From the NCBI GenBank assembly GCA_016867135.1, contig VGKH01000004.1:1-53083 (forward strand): a stretch of DNA of 53,083 nt, read 5' to 3'. This document shows, one piece after another, positions 40,467 through 48,852 of this stretch. Origin of the DNA: Candidatus Omnitrophota bacterium (GTDB lineage: Bacteria; Omnitrophota; Gorgyraeia; VGKH01). The position numbers and the translations under genes are program-made. A model generated the notes under the pieces. That model made no database searches. It was not told where the DNA came from and saw only the letters and a list, made by a program, of their open reading frames with translations. Every line of letters starts with the position of its first letter. Position 1 is the first letter of the stretch.

Positions 40467-41732
40467 ATGAAGAAAGTTTTGATGATTTTAATTATAGGTA
40501 TTTTGATGTTTGCCAATTTTGCTATAGCAGAGGAAGCCATCCCTTTGTCTTTGGAAGAGGCGGTTGCCATTGCTTTAAGAGACAATCGCGATATCCTGCT
40601 TAGCACTGAAAGCGCCAGAAAAGCAAAGTTAAAGATTTCTGAAGCCAGGGCATCATTATTCCCATCGCTTACTTTTACTTCAAACCTTACTTCAACTAAT
40701 GGTTTATATTCGGATACCTCAAATCAAACTGCAAACCAAGCTACTTTAAAGCAATATCTTTACAAAGGCGGCAAGACCATCAATACCATAAAATACAATC
40801 AATACAATTTTGAAGTTTCGCAGGCGCTTTTAGATAAAACTAAGTTAGATACAATTTTCGATGTCATCAAAACATTTTATACGCTTTTATTAGCTGAAGA
40901 CTTCGCTAAAATCAACCAACAGATCCTTGAAAATACAAAAGAACATTTATCGGTTATAGAGGCGCGTTTTCAGAATGGCCAGGCATCAGAATCAGATATT
41001 TTAGCAATTAAGGAATCGCTAGCTAATATCGAACAAGTCTACGAGGCATCGCAAAACGCAGTTGAAACAGCTGAAGTATTATTAAAGAATTTGCTATATC
41101 TTGATAATGAGACGAAGGTACAATGCCAAGGGCAGTTTGCCTACGAGCCAAGGGAGGTCGCTATAGAAGATGCTTTGTTGACAGCAATGAAGATCAGGCC
41201 TGAAATAAGACAATATGAAGCCCAAGAGAAAGCTAGCAAGGCAGCTGTAGAAATGGCTAAAGCAGACAATAGGCCATCAATATACGCTTCCTGGGATTAT
41301 TACAGCCGTTCTCATGCAGCCGGAACAAATAACAAAAGCTGGAATGATTATAACATCATCGGCCTGACTGTATCTTGGCCGATTTTTGACGGCTGGGCGA
41401 CAAAATCCAAGGTTGAGCAAGCTATAGTAGATTTAAGGCAGACACAATTGACCAAAGAAAAAATCATCAAAGATATTGCCTTAGAAATAAAAACTGCTTA
41501 TATTGATTTAAAGGATTCTATTTCAAAGATTAGGGCAACCGAATCGGAATTCGCTGTTTATCAAGATAATTTATCGGTTATTGAAGAAAAGTATGAATCT
41601 GGCATTGCTAGTTCGTTGGATTTAGATGATGCGAGCCTAAAATACAGCTTAACCGAGTTTAACAAAAAACAGGCAATATACGATTATATAATTGCCAGAG
41701 AGACTTTAGACAAAGCCAAAGGAGAAATATAA
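40467..41732 (+). CDS. TolC-family outer membrane efflux protein
   Basis: About 421 residues, from the ATG at 40467 that gives a clean signal peptide (cleaved near AIAEEA). Two OEP repeats with long coiled helices, each with the RPEIRQYEAQEKA-type motif. Forms the outer membrane channel for the RND pump; the next gene's ATG overlaps its TAA stop. Confidence 0.9.
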   Translation: MKKVLMILIIGILMFANFAIAEEAIPLSLEEAVAIALRDNRDILLSTESARKAKLKISEARASLFPSLTFTSNLTSTNGLYSDTSNQTANQATLKQYLYKGGKTINTIKYNQYNFEVSQALLDKTKLDTIFDVIKTFYTLLLAEDFAKINQQILENTKEHLSVIEARFQNGQASESDILAIKESLANIEQVYEASQNAVETAEVLLKNLLYLDNETKVQCQGQFAYEPREVAIEDALLTAMKIRPEIRQYEAQEKASKAAVEMAKADNRPSIYASWDYYSRSHAAGTNNKSWNDYNIIGLTVSWPIFDGWATKSKVEQAIVDLRQTQLTKEKIIKDIALEIKTAYIDLKDSISKIRATESEFAVYQDNLSVIEEKYESGIASSLDLDDASLKYSLTEFNKKQAIYDYIIARETLDKAKGEI

Positions 41733-42610
41733 TGTTTACGCCAAGACGATTTCCTGCTTTTCTGATGCTTTTGTTATTGTTTGCAGCCATCGGTTGCGAA
41801 AAGATGGCCGCGGTCAAAAACAATGACCAGAATATTCCAGTTAAAGTAAAAAAAGTCGAACTTACGGATTTAGCCAAGACTCTTGAGTATGTAGGAAGTA
41901 TCAAAGCCCAGGATGAAGCAAAGGTTTATCCTAAGGTTAGCGGGAAGATTATTGAGAAACTAAAGGAGGATGGTAGCATCATAGAAAAAGGCGAGGCTAT
42001 TGCCTTAATCGATAGAGACGAAGTTGGTCTAAAGTTTAAAAAGGCGCCCGTAGAAAGTCCTATATCGGGAATCATCGGTAGGGTTTATGTTGATATCGGA
42101 GCAAGCGTAACCTCTCAGACCGCTATCGCATTGGTAATAAAAATGGACAAGGTAAAAATAAACTTAGATATACCGGAAAAGTATCTTCCCAGGGTTTCTT
42201 TGGGGCAAGAGGCCAATATTAGCGTTGATGCATATCCGCAAGAAAAATTTATTGGTTTAGTTACCAAGATAAGTCCGGTATTGAATTTAGAGAATCGGGC
42301 AGCGCCAATTGAAATTACAATTGAGAATACGGATCATCGCCTACAATCTGGGATGTTTGCCAAAGTTGAATTAGTCATCGAAGAATTTAAGAATGTCCTT
42401 ACGATTTTAAAAGAATCCATTATCGGTAAATACCCAGATACCTATGTTTATGTGATTGAAAATAATAAAGCGGCCTTGAAGAAAATCGTATTAGGGAATA
42501 GACAGGGCTCCAATTATGAAGTTAAGGAAGGGTTAAAAGAAGGAGAGCCGGTAGTTATTATCGGCCAGCAAAGGCTTTTTGAAGGTGCCCAAGTAAAGGC
42601 AGAAGAGTAA
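41732..42610 (+). CDS. RND efflux periplasmic adaptor (membrane fusion) lipoprotein
   Basis: 292 residues. Lipoprotein signal (AAIGC), HlyD-type barrel-sandwich with EAKVYPKVSGKIIEKLKEDG and a second lipoyl half (APVESPISGIIGRVYVDIG), then beta-barrel (IPEKYLPRVSLGQEANISV) and membrane-proximal domain. Lacks the long alpha-hairpin, so it is a compact version. Confidence 0.9.
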   Translation: MFTPRRFPAFLMLLLLFAAIGCEKMAAVKNNDQNIPVKVKKVELTDLAKTLEYVGSIKAQDEAKVYPKVSGKIIEKLKEDGSIIEKGEAIALIDRDEVGLKFKKAPVESPISGIIGRVYVDIGASVTSQTAIALVIKMDKVKINLDIPEKYLPRVSLGQEANISVDAYPQEKFIGLVTKISPVLNLENRAAPIEITIENTDHRLQSGMFAKVELVIEEFKNVLTILKESIIGKYPDTYVYVIENNKAALKKIVLGNRQGSNYEVKEGLKEGEPVVIIGQQRLFEGAQVKAEE

Positions 42611-42626
42611 TGAAAGGTTTAACGGG

Positions 42627-45600
42627 ATGAATCTTCCAGAATTTGGCGTTAGAAGGCCGGTAACAAACTTAATGATATTTTTTGCCATTATCGTTTTGGC
42701 CGCCTATAGCCTTACGCGTTTAGGCATTGATATGATGCCGAAAATTGAACCGCCATCAATAACTGTAATTTCGTCTTATCCCGGAGCTAGCCCTGAAGAT
42801 GTCGAGGCTAATGTTACCGAGCCCCTGGAGAACCAGCTTGCCACTACGCCTGGAATCGAGAAAATTACTTCCAGTTCGTCCGAAGGTGTCTCAATGATCA
42901 GGCTTAAATTTGTCTGGGGAACAAATTTAGATGCCGCCTCCAATGATATACGCGACCGCATCGAATTGGCAAAACGCCAGCTTCCCGATATCCCCGACGA
43001 GATGGATAACCCTTACATCTTTAAATTTAATACCGCCAGTATCCCGATTATGTTTTTTGGTATAACCGCCAAGGAATCATATTCTGATTTATACGATTTG
43101 GTTGATAAACGGGTTGCCGATGCTATCAGGCAACTACCAGGAGTCGGGACAGTTAATCTGTTTGGCGGTTTAAAACGCCAGATTAATATCTGGATAGACC
43201 GTCAACGTTTGGAAGGATACGGCCTTTCCATTTTGGATATTCAGAATGCCTTAAGCCTGGAAAATATTCAACAACCATTAGGAAAAATCAAGACGGGATT
43301 AACCGACTATCTCATTCGTCTGCCGGGAGAATTTGCTTCTCCTGATGAGATTAATCTAGTTATAATTGGAAAAAGTAACGGAAATTTTATCTATCTGAAG
43401 GATGTTGCCAGGGTTGAAGATAGTTTTAAAGAAGTCACATTAAATGTGCGCATCAATAAACAGCCTGGCCTTATGATGATGGTACAAAAGCAAAGCGACA
43501 CCAACAGCGTTCAGGTCGCTGAAAGAATCAAAGCTAAACTTAAGGAGTTGGAAAAAGTCCTGCCTAGCGATATAAAGATTAATACCATATTTGATACTTC
43601 TGAAGATATAATTACTTCGCTCAATTCACTTAAATCTACGCTTTGGCTGGGTATTGTCTTGGTTATTTTTGTGGTTTGGTTCTTCTTAAGACATATTACC
43701 CCTAGTTTCATTATTGCTTTAACTATACCTTTCTCGCTTTTGATTGCTTTTATCTATCTATTTTTAAGCGGCCGTACCATTAACGTTATCAGTCTTTCTT
43801 CGTTGGTAATTGTAGCCGGTATGGTTGTAGATAACGCTATTGTGGTCGTCGACAATATCTATAGAAAACTGGAAAGAGGGAACCGTCCGGTTGAGGCAGC
43901 TTTGTTTGGAACCCGAGAAATGTTTTTGTCTATCGCCGCAGCCACATTTACTACCATTGTTGTATTTCTACCGATGTTATTTCTGCCTGGCGTAATCGGC
44001 ATTATGTTTGGGGAAATGGCAGTAATTGTTACCGCAACGCTTATAGGTTCTTTGTTTACCGCTTCTACATTCAGTCCGATGCTTTGTTCGAAAATAATGA
44101 AGAAGCCGTATGGGATAGAAAAACGGTCCAAGTTTTTTACCAGGTTTTATAATTTAGCCGAAAAGATGTTTAAAACTTGGGAAGAATTCTATTCCCGGCA
44201 GTTAGCTTGGTGCCTGGGGCATAAGAAATTAGTGGTCGGCGGTTTCTTGGTTGCTTTTGTCACCAGTTTATTCTTGACTCCTTTTGTCGGCAATGAGTTT
44301 GCTCCCGAGGAAGATACCGGAGATTTGCGTTTGACTATTAGCCTTCCTTTGGGTACACGGCTGGAAGAATCGGAGAAGGTTTCTAACCGGATCGAAGATA
44401 TTTTAGCTAATAACATTCCCGAGGCTAAATTCTATTATGCTCGTACCGGAGAAGTCCCAGGGCAAGGAAGAGGTATGGGCAAGGCATCCGGAACGCATAT
44501 AATTACGGCTGGGGCTAAGCTTGTAGCTAAGGATATAAGAAAACGTTCTGTTTTTGATGTTGGTCAGGATTTAAGAGAAAGGATTAAGCAGGTTCCGGGG
44601 GTATTAAAGATTGATATTTCATCTGGTAACCCTATTGGCCGTGTTATCACCGGCATGGGAGGCAAGGCAGTCCAAATTGATATTATCGGCAACTCTTTTG
44701 ACGAAACCGATCAGGTCGCTTCGCAGATTAAGCAGATAATGGAGAAAATACCAGGGGCGGTTGATGTTACCGTTTCTCGCGAATTTCGTCGACCAGAAAT
44801 AAAAATTGAAGTAGACCGCGAAAAATCCGCCAGCCTTGGCCTTAACATGAATACCATTGCTAGCAGTCTTAGGACTTACATTGCCGGAAGCACCGCTACT
44901 AAATATCGCGAGAAAGGCGAAACTTACGATATTTATGTGAGGCTTGAAGAATCTTCCCGTTCAAAAATTGAGGATATTGAGAATATGTCTATCGTCTCGC
45001 CAGTTACTAAAAAACAAATTAGGCTTTCCAATATTGCAAAGATTTATGAAGGTTATGGGCCTGTAGATATCGAACGCAAGAACCGCGAAAGAGTTGTTAC
45101 GGTTGAATGCAATACCTATAAACGTTCCTCGGGAAAGGTTATTGAAGATATCAAAAAAGAATTAAGAAATATGACTTTTCCTTCCGATGTCATGATAAAT
45201 TTTGGCGGTGAGGCTGAAGAGCAAGCCAAGGCTTTCAGGGATCTGGGGCTTTTATTATTATTGGGTATTGTTTTGGTCTATATGATTATGGCTGCGCAGT
45301 TTGAATCACTGCTAGACCCATTTATCGTCATGTTTTCTATACCTTTTACCTTTGTCGGCGTTATAGTCGCATTTATAATTACCAGAACTACATTAAGCAT
45401 AGTAAGCTATTTGGGAATTATTATGTTGATGGGAATCGTGGTTAATAATGCTATTGTTTTAATAAGCTATATTATTATTTTGCGTTCTAGGGGTTTGTCA
45501 ATGTATGATGCAGTCACTAATGCCGGTAGGGATAGGTTGAGGCCGGTAATGATGACTACCATCACGACATTGGTAAGTTTATTGCCTTTGGCTCTTTCCA

Positions 45601-45743
45601 GGGGCCAAGGTTCTGAGACCTGGAACCCTTTGGGTATCACCATGTTTGGCGGATTATTGGTTTCGACTTTGATTACCATGCTTTTTGTGCCCACACTTTA
45701 TGCCATCTTCCATAGAAAAGCGACGATAAAGGAGGTCAAATGA
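42627..45743 (+). CDS. RND multidrug/solute efflux pump (AcrB/HAE-1 like)
   Basis: 1038 residues, full length, 12 TM segments and two large periplasmic loops. N-terminal FGVRRPVTNLMIFF, TM4 with proton-relay pair in GMVVDNAIVVVDN, and C-terminal QFESLLDPFIVMFSIPF and RPVMMTTITTLVSLLPLAL. Drives export by proton antiport together with the adaptor and TolC-like protein encoded upstream. Its stop lies inside the first structured element. Confidence 0.95.
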   Translation: MNLPEFGVRRPVTNLMIFFAIIVLAAYSLTRLGIDMMPKIEPPSITVISSYPGASPEDVEANVTEPLENQLATTPGIEKITSSSSEGVSMIRLKFVWGTNLDAASNDIRDRIELAKRQLPDIPDEMDNPYIFKFNTASIPIMFFGITAKESYSDLYDLVDKRVADAIRQLPGVGTVNLFGGLKRQINIWIDRQRLEGYGLSILDIQNALSLENIQQPLGKIKTGLTDYLIRLPGEFASPDEINLVIIGKSNGNFIYLKDVARVEDSFKEVTLNVRINKQPGLMMMVQKQSDTNSVQVAERIKAKLKELEKVLPSDIKINTIFDTSEDIITSLNSLKSTLWLGIVLVIFVVWFFLRHITPSFIIALTIPFSLLIAFIYLFLSGRTINVISLSSLVIVAGMVVDNAIVVVDNIYRKLERGNRPVEAALFGTREMFLSIAAATFTTIVVFLPMLFLPGVIGIMFGEMAVIVTATLIGSLFTASTFSPMLCSKIMKKPYGIEKRSKFFTRFYNLAEKMFKTWEEFYSRQLAWCLGHKKLVVGGFLVAFVTSLFLTPFVGNEFAPEEDTGDLRLTISLPLGTRLEESEKVSNRIEDILANNIPEAKFYYARTGEVPGQGRGMGKASGTHIITAGAKLVAKDIRKRSVFDVGQDLRERIKQVPGVLKIDISSGNPIGRVITGMGGKAVQIDIIGNSFDETDQVASQIKQIMEKIPGAVDVTVSREFRRPEIKIEVDREKSASLGLNMNTIASSLRTYIAGSTATKYREKGETYDIYVRLEESSRSKIEDIENMSIVSPVTKKQIRLSNIAKIYEGYGPVDIERKNRERVVTVECNTYKRSSGKVIEDIKKELRNMTFPSDVMINFGGEAEEQAKAFRDLGLLLLLGIVLVYMIMAAQFESLLDPFIVMFSIPFTFVGVIVAFIITRTTLSIVSYLGIIMLMGIVVNNAIVLISYIIILRSRGLSMYDAVTNAGRDRLRPVMMTTITTLVSLLPLALSRGQGSETWNPLGITMFGGLLVSTLITMLFVPTLYAIFHRKATIKEVK

Positions 45744-45916
45744 AGACGCAATTTACGGAACAAAGTGACGTAAATTGCTGGTCTGAATTTGACCCCCACA
45801 CCAATTGACTTAGAGACAAAACTAAATTTCCAATTGGTGTGGGGGTTTACTTCGCGCATATAACTTACTCGTCCAGCAATCTCTGGACTCGTAAGTTATG
45901 CGCTCATTAAAGGGGG
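45735..45916 (+). repeat. Structured intergenic element, copy 1
   Basis: Three hairpins. A: GTCAAAT/ATTTGAC (45735-45741 with 45787-45793), GA/GA, AGAC/GTCT, GCAATTTACG/CGTAAATTGC (45748-45757 with 45769-45778). B: 15-bp CCCCCACACCAATTG/inverse (45793-45807 with 45831-45845). C: GCGCAT/ATGCGC and AACTTAC/GTAAGTT (45854-45868 with 45891-45903). Then CTCATTAAAGGGGG serves as ribosome site of the next gene. ATG at 45740 after AAAGGAGG also opens a 22-codon frame (to 45808) of doubtful meaning. Confidence 0.8.
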
Positions 45917-45925
45917 CAAAATAGT

Positions 45926-46219
45926 ATGAATCGAATGGTTATGATTGTCTATAACGAAGCTATTGATATGGAAGTTATGGAAATTATGGCAAAATGCCCG
46001 ATGAAGAACTATACCAAGATTAATAGCGTATATGGTTCAGGGGAAACTTCCGGAACGCATATGGGAGACGATATCTGGCCAGGGAGAAATAATATTTTAT
46101 ATATTGCCTGCAATGAAACCGAGGCAAAAAATTTAGTCAGTTGTGTGAAAAGCCTGCGTGGCAGCTTAGGTAAAGAAGGCGTGAAGGCCTTTGTTTGGGA
46201 ATTAAAAGAGGTAACGTAG
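45926..46219 (+). CDS. PII-like protein linked to RND efflux
   Basis: 97 residues with a ferredoxin-like, PII/CutA-type pattern: MVMIVYNEAIDMEVMEIMAK, KNYTKINSVYGSGE, HMGDDIWPGRNNILYIA, VKAFVWELKEVT. Such genes sit next to RND pump operons and may control the pump or its substrates. The canonical PII T-loop uridylylation Tyr is not clear. It is the fifth gene of the efflux run, separated by element copy 1, which supplies its ribosome site. Confidence 0.7.
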   Translation: MNRMVMIVYNEAIDMEVMEIMAKCPMKNYTKINSVYGSGETSGTHMGDDIWPGRNNILYIACNETEAKNLVSCVKSLRGSLGKEGVKAFVWELKEVT

Positions 46220-46243
46220 TTTATTAAATTAGATTTCGATTCA

Positions 46244-46281
46244 GGGGCGTCCCGACGAAACGTCGGGACGCCCCATTTTTT
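46244..46281 (+). terminator. Intrinsic terminator of the efflux operon
   Basis: Perfect 14-bp stem GGGGCGTCCCGACG/CGTCGGGACGCCCC, AAA loop, then ATTTTTTT. Confidence 0.92.
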
Positions 46282-46439
46282 TATTCCAATACCATGCCTT
46301 TGCCCATTAGCAAATAAAGCTTGACAGTTGAGAATATATTAATAAAATAATTATAGGTGTGTAATTATCCTACATACCGAAATAAGATTTTGTTTCAATT
46401 TAAATCCAGCAATATTTTTATAGAAACCAATCCATAAAA

Positions 46440-46655
46440 ATGATAGAGAAGAATATTAATAGCGAAAATATTAATCAGTGTTGGGAGTTTTGGAAATGCC
46501 CCAAGCCAAAAAGGGAGCAGTGTAAAGCTTTTCAATTACACATGGGCGATCAATGTTATAATGTTAGCCATGATTTCCGGCCCCAGAGACAACGGGAATT
46601 TGATGATTGTTTTGATTGCCCTTGGTTCCGTATATCGAAACCGCAGTTAAAGTAG
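46440..46655 (+). CDS. Small Cys-rich protein with two-CW type motif
   Basis: 71 residues. CWEFWKCP (near 14-21), C28 and C39, DDCFDCPWF near the end: the Cys/Trp spacing of the two-CW domain found alone or at the N-terminus of sensors. Probably metal-binding; function unknown. No ribosome site before the ATG. Confidence 0.7.
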   Translation: MIEKNINSENINQCWEFWKCPKPKREQCKAFQLHMGDQCYNVSHDFRPQRQREFDDCFDCPWFRISKPQLK

Positions 46656-46737
46656 ATTTATGCTCTGGCTGAGAGCTTAAATTAATCCTACCCATTCGTC
46701 CTTGATACATTCGGCGACCCTTTGATAAGATTGTCCA

Positions 46738-46800
46738 GGGTCGCTCTTCCCTCGCTTTGCTCGGGACTGTTCGAGGGACACTGAGCGAAGCGAACGTGCA
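46738..46800. repeat. Dispersed palindrome fragment
   Basis: Holds TTCCCTCGCTTTGCTCGGGA (46748-46767), also found at 13387-13406, followed by GTTCGAGGGACACTGAGCGA. Same family as the repeats in 13307-13680. Confidence 0.65.
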
Positions 46801-46895
46801 GTATCAACACTGAAGTATACCTTTGATAAATTTAGAAGACAAATCCCGATGTCTGTCTTGTGCTATCAGGTTTGCCATCGGGGTATACGAATGTG

Positions 46896-46924
46896 TTGAT
46901 TTCTAACCTAACTTAAGATATCAT
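46896..46924 (+). promoter_or_regulatory. Promoter of the nitroreductase gene
   Basis: TTGATT (46896-46901), 17 bases, TATCAT (46919-46924). The ATG is 8 bases past the -10 box, with no ribosome site: probable leaderless mRNA. Confidence 0.6.
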
Positions 46925-46932
46925 ATTGACTA

Positions 46933-47454
46933 ATGAAATCGCCAAGAAAACAAGCTTTTTTAGATACAATTCGCAGCCGAAGAAGCATCCGCCAGTATCT
47001 TAAAGATTCTCCGAAAGATAATGAGATTGAGGAGATTTTAGAGGCTGGACGTTGGGCGCCTTCGGGATTGAATAATCAGCCTTGGCGGTTTGTGGTAGTC
47101 AAAAATAAAGTTATCAAGAGCAAGCTGGCGCTATTGACTAAATATGCGCGGGTCATAAACGGGGCGCCGATTGCCATTTGCATTTTTTTGGATTCAGGTT
47201 CAAGTTATAACCGGGATAAGGATATTCTGGCAATCGGCGCCTGCATCCAAAACATGCTACTTTGCGCCCACGCGCAGGGATTGGCTACCTGCTGGCTGGG
47301 AGAAATCCTTAACAAAAAAGATGAGGTTAGCGCTCTTTTGGATGTAGGCTTGGATTACGAGCTAATGGCAGTTATTACGCTGGGATATTCAGATGAGCAG
47401 CTAACAAAAAGTTGCCGAAAATCACTAAAGAGCTTAATTTTAGGAGAGTATTAA
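46933..47454 (+). CDS. Nitroreductase-family flavoprotein
   Basis: 173 residues. FMN-binding RSRRSIRQY near 15-23, RWAPSGLNNQPWRFV near 48-62 and the C-terminal glycine-rich segment ACIQNMLLCAHAQGLATCWLG. NAD(P)H-dependent reduction of nitro or quinone compounds, or a specialised flavin role. Starts a run with the MazG-like gene 1 base downstream. Confidence 0.9.
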   Translation: MKSPRKQAFLDTIRSRRSIRQYLKDSPKDNEIEEILEAGRWAPSGLNNQPWRFVVVKNKVIKSKLALLTKYARVINGAPIAICIFLDSGSSYNRDKDILAIGACIQNMLLCAHAQGLATCWLGEILNKKDEVSALLDVGLDYELMAVITLGYSDEQLTKSCRKSLKSLILGEY

Positions 47455-47455
47455 A

Positions 47456-47767
47456 ATGAAAAAAGCGAAGTTAAGGTCTGATTTAAAAGGTTTGTCTAAA
47501 TTATGCCATAAGATTGCCCGCCAAAAAGGTTTCTGGGACAGCAAAAGAAATATCGGCGAGATGCTAATGCTTGTTGTCACCGAGCTTTCCGAGGCGATGG
47601 AGGCCCATAGAACCCAGGATAAAGCCAATTTTAACGAAGAGATTGCAGACACCTTTATCCGGCTTTTTGATTTATGCGGAGGCATGAAAATCGATATATT
47701 AAAAGAAATAGAAAAGAAAATGCATAAGAATCAAAAGCGCCCTTACAAGCACGGTAAGGTTTGTTAG
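47456..47767 (+). CDS. MazG-like NTP pyrophosphohydrolase
   Basis: 103 residues. Mg2+-binding ExxE and ExxD motifs: VVTELSEAMEAHR (near 36-50) and NEEIADTFIRLFD. Single MazG domain; hydrolyses non-canonical NTPs or the like. Overlaps closely with the nitroreductase (1-base gap). Confidence 0.87.
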   Translation: MKKAKLRSDLKGLSKLCHKIARQKGFWDSKRNIGEMLMLVVTELSEAMEAHRTQDKANFNEEIADTFIRLFDLCGGMKIDILKEIEKKMHKNQKRPYKHGKVC

Positions 47768-47784
47768 GATAAAAAGGTATTTTA

Positions 47785-48204
47785 ATGAAAGAAGATTTTT
47801 TTAGCAAAATTGAAGAGATCGTGACCAAAGACCCCCGCTACAAAGAAGAGGCCTATGAATTTGTAATGAGGGCATTAGCTTTTACCCAGAAGAATTTCAG
47901 GCGACAAGGCCATGTTACGGGCAAAGAGCTTCTGGAGGGTATTAAGGAATATTGTTTTGAGGAATTCGGAACCATGGCAAAATCCGTCCTTGAGCATTGG
48001 GGTATAAGCAAGACCGAGGATTTCGGCCATATAGTTTTTAACATGGTTAATAACGGCTTATTAAAAAAGACCGATGAAGATAAAATAGAAGATTTTAGAA
48101 ACATCTACGATTTTAATGATGTTTTTGAACATGGCTATAGACAGAGATTCCAGGAAGAAATCAAGAAGCATTTAAAAGATAAGTCAAATGAAGCCACGAC
48201 TTAG
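47785..48204 (+). CDS. Minf_1886-family protein
   Basis: 139 residues. Matches the family pattern AYEFVMRALAFTQKN, GHVTGKELLEGIKEYCFEEFG, VLEHWGISKTEDFG, IVFNMVNNGLL. Function unknown; seen mostly in PVC bacteria. Its last codons (SNEATT) are made by element copy 2, so the protein tail may be acquired. Confidence 0.85.
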   Translation: MKEDFFSKIEEIVTKDPRYKEEAYEFVMRALAFTQKNFRRQGHVTGKELLEGIKEYCFEEFGTMAKSVLEHWGISKTEDFGHIVFNMVNNGLLKKTDEDKIEDFRNIYDFNDVFEHGYRQRFQEEIKKHLKDKSNEATT

Positions 48205-48378
48205 CGAACCTGCCTGTCTGCCGGCAGGCGAAAGTGAAGCTAAGTCGTCTGGCTGAATTTGACCCCCACACCAATTGACTTAGAGACAAAACTAAATTTC
48301 CAATTGGTGTGGGGGTTTAATCCGCGCGCACAATTTACGTTCACTAACGTTCCGTAAATTGTGCGCTCATTAAAGGAG
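48183..48378 (+). repeat. Structured intergenic element, copy 2
   Basis: Same three-hairpin plan as copy 1. A: GTCAAAT/ATTTGAC, GA/GA, AGCC/GGCT, ACGACTTAGC/GCTAAGTCGT (48183-48263); the loop GAAC...AAAGTGAA contains an extra palindrome with CCGGCAGGC. B: CCCCCACACCAATTG pair (48263-48277 with 48301-48315). C: perfect 14-bp GCGCACAATTTACG/CGTAAATTGTGCGC (48326-48339 with 48353-48366). Ends TCATTAAAGGAG. Confidence 0.85.
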
Positions 48379-48383
48379 TAGTT

Positions 48384-48803
48384 ATGACTGCATTTCATTG
48401 GGCATTGTTGACGGCATTTTTCTGGGGCGCAGCCCCTTTATTTGAGAAATTCGGGATTTCTAAGATTGAACCTTTTTCCGGTTTGATATTGAGATGCCTA
48501 GGAGTAGTATTGGGGTTAATCCTTGTTATTATATTCAGAACCCAGTCGATAAAAGAGGCTTTGGCAGCTAAGCCGCAAACAGTCATATTTATTATGCTCG
48601 GGGGGATATTGGCAAGCGTCGTGGGGCAGATGTTTTTTTATCGCGCTTTAAAGCTAGGCGAGTTGTCCAAAGTGGTCCCTGTGGCAGCGGGCTATCCGAT
48701 TATTTCCTTTATTTTGGGAGTAATTTTTTTGTCGGAAAAAGTTACGCTTGCTAAAATTTCCGGGGTAAGCTTGGTAATCTTAGGCGTAGTCCTTCTCAGG
48801 TGA
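48384..48803 (+). CDS. EamA-family half-size DMT transporter
   Basis: 139 residues, five TM segments, one EamA unit (AFFWGAAPLFEKFGISK; VVPVAAGYPIISFILGVIFL; LVILGVVLL). Works as dimer by family precedent. Its ribosome site AAAGGAG is the end of element copy 2. Confidence 0.87.
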   Translation: MTAFHWALLTAFFWGAAPLFEKFGISKIEPFSGLILRCLGVVLGLILVIIFRTQSIKEALAAKPQTVIFIMLGGILASVVGQMFFYRALKLGELSKVVPVAAGYPIISFILGVIFLSEKVTLAKISGVSLVILGVVLLR

Positions 48804-48852
48804 AGCTTTAAGATTACAATCCGCAATAAACCTTCATTCACAAAGAATATTT

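Noticed and set aside
45740-45808. 22-codon frame with AAAGGAGG before its ATG
   Set aside because: It is made almost wholly of element copy 1, and the other copies do not keep the frame. Kept only as a note.
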